A program made the translations under genes and the position numbers. From Paraglaciecola psychrophila 170 (GTDB lineage Bacteria; Pseudomonadota; Gammaproteobacteria; Enterobacterales; Alteromonadaceae), in contig NC_020514.1 of assembly GCF_000347635.1 (NCBI RefSeq), forward strand, positions 1,550,001 to 1,614,000: DNA of 64,000 nt, in the 5' to 3' direction. The notes under the pieces were generated by a model. It was given only the letters and a program-made list of their open reading frames with translations, ran no database searches and was not told the origin of the DNA. Shown piece by piece: positions 59,938 to 64,000 of this stretch. Within the stretch, counting starts at the first letter, position 1. Each line of letters starts with the position of its first letter.

Positions 59938-59967
59938 AAAAAAGCCGCATATATGCGGCTTTTTTAT
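59938..59967. terminator. bidirectional terminator between the LysR gene and queC
   Basis: A6-GCCGCA / TGCGGC-T6 with a short loop forms a strong hairpin with U tracts on both strands, serving the convergent LysR gene and queC. Confidence 0.9.
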
Positions 59968-60027
59968 TGGTGATTAAAGGATTTGCTTTTTTATTATGTA
60001 CAACAAAAAGCAAACCACCATTTTACC

Positions 60028-60687
60028 TTACCCTTCATACTCCAAAGGATCAGTCACCCCATTTTCAGTAAACGCTTCTAATCTTTCCTGACAGGCTCCA
60101 CATTTACCACAGGCTTTTTCACGACCGTTGTAACAAGTCCATGAGAGGTTGTAATCTAAGCCCATTTTTAAGCCTGCTGTTAAAATTGCCGTTTTGCTGA
60201 CCTCCAAATAAGGCGTCACAATTTCGACTGCCTCATAGTTAGCTATAGCGCAAACGTCATTCATTTTATGCACAAACTCAGGCCGGCAGTCTGGGTAGAT
60301 AGCGTGGTCGCCTGAGTGAGCACCGAAGTAGACTTTGTTGGCATCGATTGAAACGGCATAACCTACTGCCATAGATAGCAAAATCATATTACGATTTGGC
60401 ACCACAGTACTTTTCATGCTTTCTTCTTCGTAATGGCCTTCTGCTACTTCAATATCTGATGTCAGTGATGAGCCTCCAATTAATTGATTGATAGCTGAAA
60501 TATCGACTATTTTGTGGTGCACACTTAACTCTTGACAGGCTCGAGCTGCATAATCGAGTTCTTTTTTATGTTTTTGCCCATAATTAAAAGACAGGGCAAA
60601 TACCTCTAAGCCCTGTTTGACTGCTAGGTTTAGGACTGTAAAAGAGTCCATTCCTCCGGAAAAAATTACCACTACCTTTTGTGACAT
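60028..60687 (-). CDS. queC: 7-cyano-7-deazaguanine (preQ0) synthase
   Basis: ATP-dependent ligase turning CDG into preQ0 in queuosine synthesis. The 219-residue protein has the PP-loop [11 protein letters not shown] at the N-terminus, the [14 protein letters not shown] block, and a C-terminal Zn site with four Cys ([25 protein letters not shown]). Divergent from queE across 97 bases; queF is at 12 kb. Confidence 0.97.
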   Translation of the reverse strand: MSQKVVVIFSGGMDSFTVLNLAVKQGLEVFALSFNYGQKHKKELDYAARACQELSVHHKIVDISAINQLIGGSSLTSDIEVAEGHYEEESMKSTVVPNRNMILLSMAVGYAVSIDANKVYFGAHSGDHAIYPDCRPEFVHKMNDVCAIANYEAVEIVTPYLEVSKTAILTAGLKMGLDYNLSWTCYNGREKACGKCGACQERLEAFTENGVTDPLEYEG

Positions 60688-60784
60688 GGGCTTTGCTTCT
60701 TTATAATCAATTCATTAATATCGATTTTAAGTGATTTGACGATAAATTCCCACACTAGGGACGCGTTAAACTAAAGGAAAGTGA

Positions 60785-61459
60785 TTGAGTACCTATAAAA
60801 TTAATGAAGTGTTTGAATCTTTGCAAGGAGAGGGGAGTTATACCGGGTTGCCATCGATTTTTGTGCGACTGCAGGGGTGCCCTGTGGGATGTCCATGGTG
60901 CGATACTAAACATACTTGGGTAGTGTCGCCTGAGTTAAAGACCACAAGCAATGCGGTGATGGCAGAAACGGCTGAGTCTGATAGTTGGTTTGAACAGACT
61001 ACCGAACAGTTATTAGGCCTTTTTAATCTTCATGGTTACGTGGCTAAACATATCGTGATCACCGGTGGTGAGCCGTGTTTGTATGATTTGACTGAAATCA
61101 CTAGTAGCTTAATAGCTAAAGGGTATTCGGTGCAAATTGAAACCAGCGGTACTTATGAGATCATCGCGCATCCAGACACCTGGGTCACTGTTTCACCAAA
61201 AATCAATATGCCGGGAGGCAGGCTTGTATTACGAAGTGCAATGCGCCGAGCAAATGAAATTAAGCATCCGATAGCAATGCAAAAACATATTGAAGAGCTA
61301 GACGAGGTGCTGACACTTTTAGGTGACCAAGCGGTACCCAATATTTATTTACAGCCGATTAGCCAACAAAAACGTGCCACTGACCTTGCAATTAAAACCT
61401 GCATAGCGCGTAATTGGCGATTGTCATTACAAACTCACAAATTTATTGGGATCGAGTAG
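60785..61459 (+). CDS. queE: 7-carboxy-7-deazaguanine synthase
   Basis: Radical SAM enzyme that makes CDG from 6-carboxytetrahydropterin, one step before QueC. The 224-residue protein begins INEVFESLQGEGSYTGLPS, followed by the radical-SAM cysteines in CPVGCPWC (C-x3-C-x2-C) and TGGEPCLY. The start is a TTG (60785) with AAAGGAAAG six to seven bases upstream, since no ATG gives the conserved N-terminus. Confidence 0.95.
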   Translation: MSTYKINEVFESLQGEGSYTGLPSIFVRLQGCPVGCPWCDTKHTWVVSPELKTTSNAVMAETAESDSWFEQTTEQLLGLFNLHGYVAKHIVITGGEPCLYDLTEITSSLIAKGYSVQIETSGTYEIIAHPDTWVTVSPKINMPGGRLVLRSAMRRANEIKHPIAMQKHIEELDEVLTLLGDQAVPNIYLQPISQQKRATDLAIKTCIARNWRLSLQTHKFIGIE

Positions 61460-61504
61460 CGATCTATATGCACGTAATATACGTGATTAAGGGGTACGTC
61501 AATT

Positions 61505-61921
61505 ATGCCGATTGATTCAGAATATTTTTTAGATATTTATGCTACAGCATTAAATACCTTTGACCCTAAACAGGTGGTCAGCTTTTATCTACCACCTACT
61601 ATTATCATGAGTGACAAAAGTAAAAAAGTCATCACTAGCGAGAAAAAATTAGAGCACAATTTAAGTCGGATATTTACAAAGCTTAAGCAAGCAGGGATTA
61701 AAAAATTTGTACCTAAATTGCAGCAAACTATTCGCTTATCAGGTTCACTATTTTTCTCAAAAATGCGCTGGCAATTCTATGTTGATCAAGATCGATTATG
61801 TTTTAGCTGTGCCTCGTCATACACCTTGCAAAAGATGCCCGACAAACAACTTGAAATAATTGTGACGGTTATTGATGATGACGAAAATAAACTTATAGAT
61901 ATTTTTTCCCTTGCCGAGTAA
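61505..61921 (+). CDS. hypothetical NTF2-like (SnoaL-type) protein
   Basis: A 138-residue cytosolic protein. The N-terminal FLDIYATALNTFDPKQVVSFYLPPTIIMS segment and alternating strands (SGSLFFSKMRWQFY, LCFSCASSYTLQK, LEIIVTVIDD) resemble the alpha+beta barrel of NTF2/SnoaL folds. No catalytic residues can be assigned. It lies three bases before the broken solute-binding gene and may be co-transcribed with it. Function unknown. Confidence 0.6.
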   Translation: MPIDSEYFLDIYATALNTFDPKQVVSFYLPPTIIMSDKSKKVITSEKKLEHNLSRIFTKLKQAGIKKFVPKLQQTIRLSGSLFFSKMRWQFYVDQDRLCFSCASSYTLQKMPDKQLEIIVTVIDDDENKLIDIFSLAE

Positions 61922-61924
61922 GTT

Positions 61925-62795
61925 ATGAATAAAATCCTAGCTGGGTTTATCCTACTTTTTTAGTGTTAATGCTCAGAGTGCATCATGGCAAATAACCTTT
62001 CCCCGTTCGATTGAAACGGTGTCAACAATTGACGATTACCCAATCAAGCTGTTGGCATTGGCTTTGGATCAAACCGGCGTTAATTATCAACTTAAACCCT
62101 CAGACAATCTTCTGTCAAAAGGCAAGGCCCTAGACAGGCTTCAAGACAATAGAGAAATAAACATTGTTTGGGGTATGACCAATGTCCAGCGTGAAAAAGA
62201 TTTACTGCCAATACGTATTCCCATATTTAAAGGGTTGATTGGTTGGCGTTTACTGTTGATTCGAGAAGACATGGCTGAACGATTTACCTATATTCAGCAG
62301 TTCGATCATCTAGTTAAACTTTCGCCATTGCAGGGGCGAGATTGGCCAGACACCAAAATATTGCAATCCAATGGTTTCGACGTGATCACCGATCGTACCC
62401 AAACCTCTCTTGTGAAAATGCTTGGTAGAGCACAAGGGGATTTTTTCCCGCGCTCTATTATAGAAATTTGGGAGGAACTGGCTATGAGCGACGTGGCGAA
62501 TAAAATACAGATTCAACCTACTCTTGGGATACGTTATCCCGCGGCAATCTACTTTTTTGTAAATAAGAAAAGTGTTCCTTTGGCGAACCTGATTGAACGA
62601 GGGTTAGAAAAAGCCATCAAAAATGGAACGTATGACGAGTTATTTGAAGAGAATTATAAAGCTTCTATTGAAAAATCAGAGATTGGCAATAGAACATTTT
62701 ACACATTAGAAAACACCTTTTTACCAGAAAAAACGCCTTTAGACAGAGAGGAATTATGGTTTGACGGCAAAATTCATACTTCTACCGAGCCATAA
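61925..62795 (+). pseudogene. periplasmic solute-binding-like protein with frameshift in the signal peptide
   Basis: A substrate-binding-fold protein (SBP-bac-3-like in pattern) of about 289 codons. ATG 61925 begins a signal peptide, MNKILAGFILLF, but after the T6 run at 61956-61961 the frame stops at TAG. Removing one T gives SVNAQSASWQITFPRSIETV, a normal cleavage region, running straight into the long frame (TIDDYPIKLLALALD ...) that ends at 62795. As sequenced, only a GTG at 62019 could start a leaderless cytosolic protein. One extra T, by slippage or by misreading, is the economical explanation. Ligand unknown. Confidence 0.75.
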
Positions 62796-62825
62796 AAAAA
62801 CCAGAGTGATTGACTCTGGTTTTTA
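62795..62825. terminator. terminator between the solute-binding gene and asnB
   Basis: A7-CCAGAGT / ACTCTGG-T5 with a five-base loop forms a strong hairpin with U tracts on both strands, serving convergent genes. Confidence 0.9.
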
Positions 62826-62864
62826 TCTGATTCGTAGATGTAGCTAGTGTAGCTTAATTATGAC

Positions 62865-64000
62865 CTAGCTCTTACCGTGAACAGAGCTTATTGCACGACC
62901 AGAAGGGTCAGCATTGGCTTTAAAGCTCGCATCCCACTCTAAGGCTTCTACTGTACTACAAGCGATAGATTTGCCGCTAGGCACACACTTAGCTGCCGTT
63001 TCTTGTGGAAAGTAACCTTCGAAAATACTGCGGTAAAAGTAGCCTTCTTTAGTATCAGGGGTATTCACTGGGAAGCGAAATTCTGCTGAAGCCATTTGCG
63101 GATCGGTGACTTGGGTTTCAATATATTCTTTAAGTGAATCAATCCATGAATAACCGACACCATCACTGAACTGCTCTTTTTGACGCCATAATATTTCAGC
63201 AGGTAAATATTCGTTATTATCGAAAGCTTTACGCAATACCCATTTTTCCATTTTTCCATCAAGACACATTTTGTCTTGTGGGTTTAAGCGCATGGCTACG
63301 TCCATAAACTCTTTGTCTAAGAAAGGCACACGTCCTTCAACACCCCAAGCCGAGGTGGATTTATTGGCACGGGCGCAATCAAACATGTGCAAACGGTTAA
63401 GTTTGCGCAGGGTTTCTTCATGAAATTCTTTAGCGTTCGGTGCTTTATGGAAATACAGATAGCCACCAAATATTTCATCCGCTCCTTCACCCGACAACAC
63501 CATTTTAATGCCCATAGCTTTGATCTTACGACTCAGCAAGTACATAGGAGTCGAAGCGCGAATGGTGGTGGTGTCATAGGTTTCTATATGATAAATCACC
63601 TCACGTAAGGCATCGATGCCTTCTTGCACAGTAAAGTGCACCTCGTGATGCACCGTTCCAATCATCTTAGCGACTTTTTGTGCCGCAATCAGGTCGGGGG
63701 CGCCTTCTAAACCTACAGCAAAAGAGTGTAAACGTGGCCACCAAGCATCCGTTTGGTCACCATCTTCAACACGTTTAGCCACGTATTTAGCCGCTACCGC
63801 AGACACTAAAGAAGAGTCGAGGCCGCCTGACAAGAGCACACCATAAGGCACATCAGACATTAAATGTGACTTAACCGCTTTTTCGAATGCTACCTTTAGA
63901 TCGTCAAGGTTGGTTTCGTTGTTTTTAACATTCTCATAGTCCATCCAATCACGTTTGTAGTAATTGACTAATTGACCCGTTTTACTCCACATGTAATGGC
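62865..64000 (-). CDS. asnB: asparagine synthetase B (glutamine-hydrolysing), N-terminus missing
   Basis: Makes asparagine from aspartate, ATP and glutamine. Only the C-terminal synthetase part, about 378 codons, is inside the window; the frame continues through the right edge, where the N-terminal glutaminase domain with Cys1 should lie. The PP-loop SGGLDSSLVSAV, the LHSFAVGL strand, LSGEGADEIFGGY and EGRVPFLDKEFMD are all typical of AsnB. An internal ATG at 63992 is not the true start. Confidence 0.95.
   Translation of the reverse strand, partial: HYMWSKTGQLVNYYKRDWMDYENVKNNETNLDDLKVAFEKAVKSHLMSDVPYGVLLSGGLDSSLVSAVAAKYVAKRVEDGDQTDAWWPRLHSFAVGLEGAPDLIAAQKVAKMIGTVHHEVHFTVQEGIDALREVIYHIETYDTTTIRASTPMYLLSRKIKAMGIKMVLSGEGADEIFGGYLYFHKAPNAKEFHEETLRKLNRLHMFDCARANKSTSAWGVEGRVPFLDKEFMDVAMRLNPQDKMCLDGKMEKWVLRKAFDNNEYLPAEILWRQKEQFSDGVGYSWIDSLKEYIETQVTDPQMASAEFRFPVNTPDTKEGYFYRSIFEGYFPQETAAKCVPSGKSIACSTVEALEWDASFKANADPSGRAISSVHGKS

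Noticed and set aside
60688..60784. preQ1 riboswitch between queC and queE
   Set aside because: Only 97 divergent bases with no recognisable preQ1 aptamer elements.

Overview
The window looks like chromosomal DNA of a marine gammaproteobacterium of the order Alteromonadales, most likely family Alteromonadaceae (Alteromonas/Glaciecola/Paraglaciecola group). The evidence is an AT-leaning base composition, the gene orders ppnN-queF-syd-[csrB]-yqcC-truC-yqcA and rpsT-murJ-ribF-ileS-lspA-fkpB-ispH followed by type IV pilus genes, a complete rsxABCDEG-nth block, and small Alteromonadales-type families such as DUF3192, DUF3301 and DUF3549. The genus is inferred from gene content, not from a search.

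Layout. 1-7.8 kb is a surface-polysaccharide block: wecA (cut by the left edge), a yjbEFGH/gfcABCD-like export operon on the minus strand, then ugd and galU on the plus strand. 7.8-10.4 kb holds a small exported helix-hairpin-helix protein, a broken HDOD-type signalling gene and a DUF3192 gene. 10.6-19.4 kb is a conserved housekeeping run (ppnN, queF, syd, a second DUF3192 gene, a frameshifted acetyltransferase, DUF3301/DUF3549 genes, yqcC, truC, yqcA, rpsT). Its long non-coding gap at 15.23-16.03 kb carries what I read as a CsrB-family regulatory RNA with its own UvrY/GacA box and terminator. 19.6-27.2 kb is murJ, ribF, ileS, lspA, fkpB, ispH. 27.2-30.0 kb is an M16 zinc-peptidase gene interrupted by one TGA. 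30.1-40.4 kb is a type IV pilus minor-pilin region with two consecutive sets of prepilins, ending in pilV-pilW-pilX-pilY1-pilE. 40.4-46.9 kb is ywbE, a decayed piece of nth, and a heavy-metal RND efflux cluster. 47.2-53.7 kb is nth and rsxE-G-D-C-B-A. 53.9-54.1 kb has two identical tRNA-Asn genes. 55-64 kb has a MATE exporter, uvrB, a LysR regulator, queC/queE, a small NTF2-like protein, a frameshifted solute-binding protein and asnB (cut by the right edge).

How the genes work together. ugd and galU supply UDP-glucose and UDP-glucuronate, and with WecA and the YjbEFGH exporter they point to an exopolysaccharide or group 4-like capsule. queC, queE and queF make and reduce preQ0 for queuosine tRNA modification, while truC modifies tRNA directly. 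The minor pilins and PilY1 form a pilus tip/priming complex. The Rsx complex couples ion flow to electron transfer. The CsrB-like RNA would titrate CsrA and so could tune motility, pili and polysaccharide, including functions encoded here (inference).

Most striking observations: (1) an unusually long CsrB-like RNA with about 42 GGA motifs and a roughly 91-98-bp unit repeated three times; (2) four genes each broken by exactly one extra base in or beside an A/T run, plus three nonsense codons in otherwise intact genes; (3) a partial nth copy lying about 6.7 kb from the intact nth in the same orientation, with the metal-efflux cluster between them; (4) a PilY1 whose von Willebrand domain is split by two related beta-rich repeats; (5) two adjacent exported metal-cluster proteins that share a His-containing mature N-terminus.
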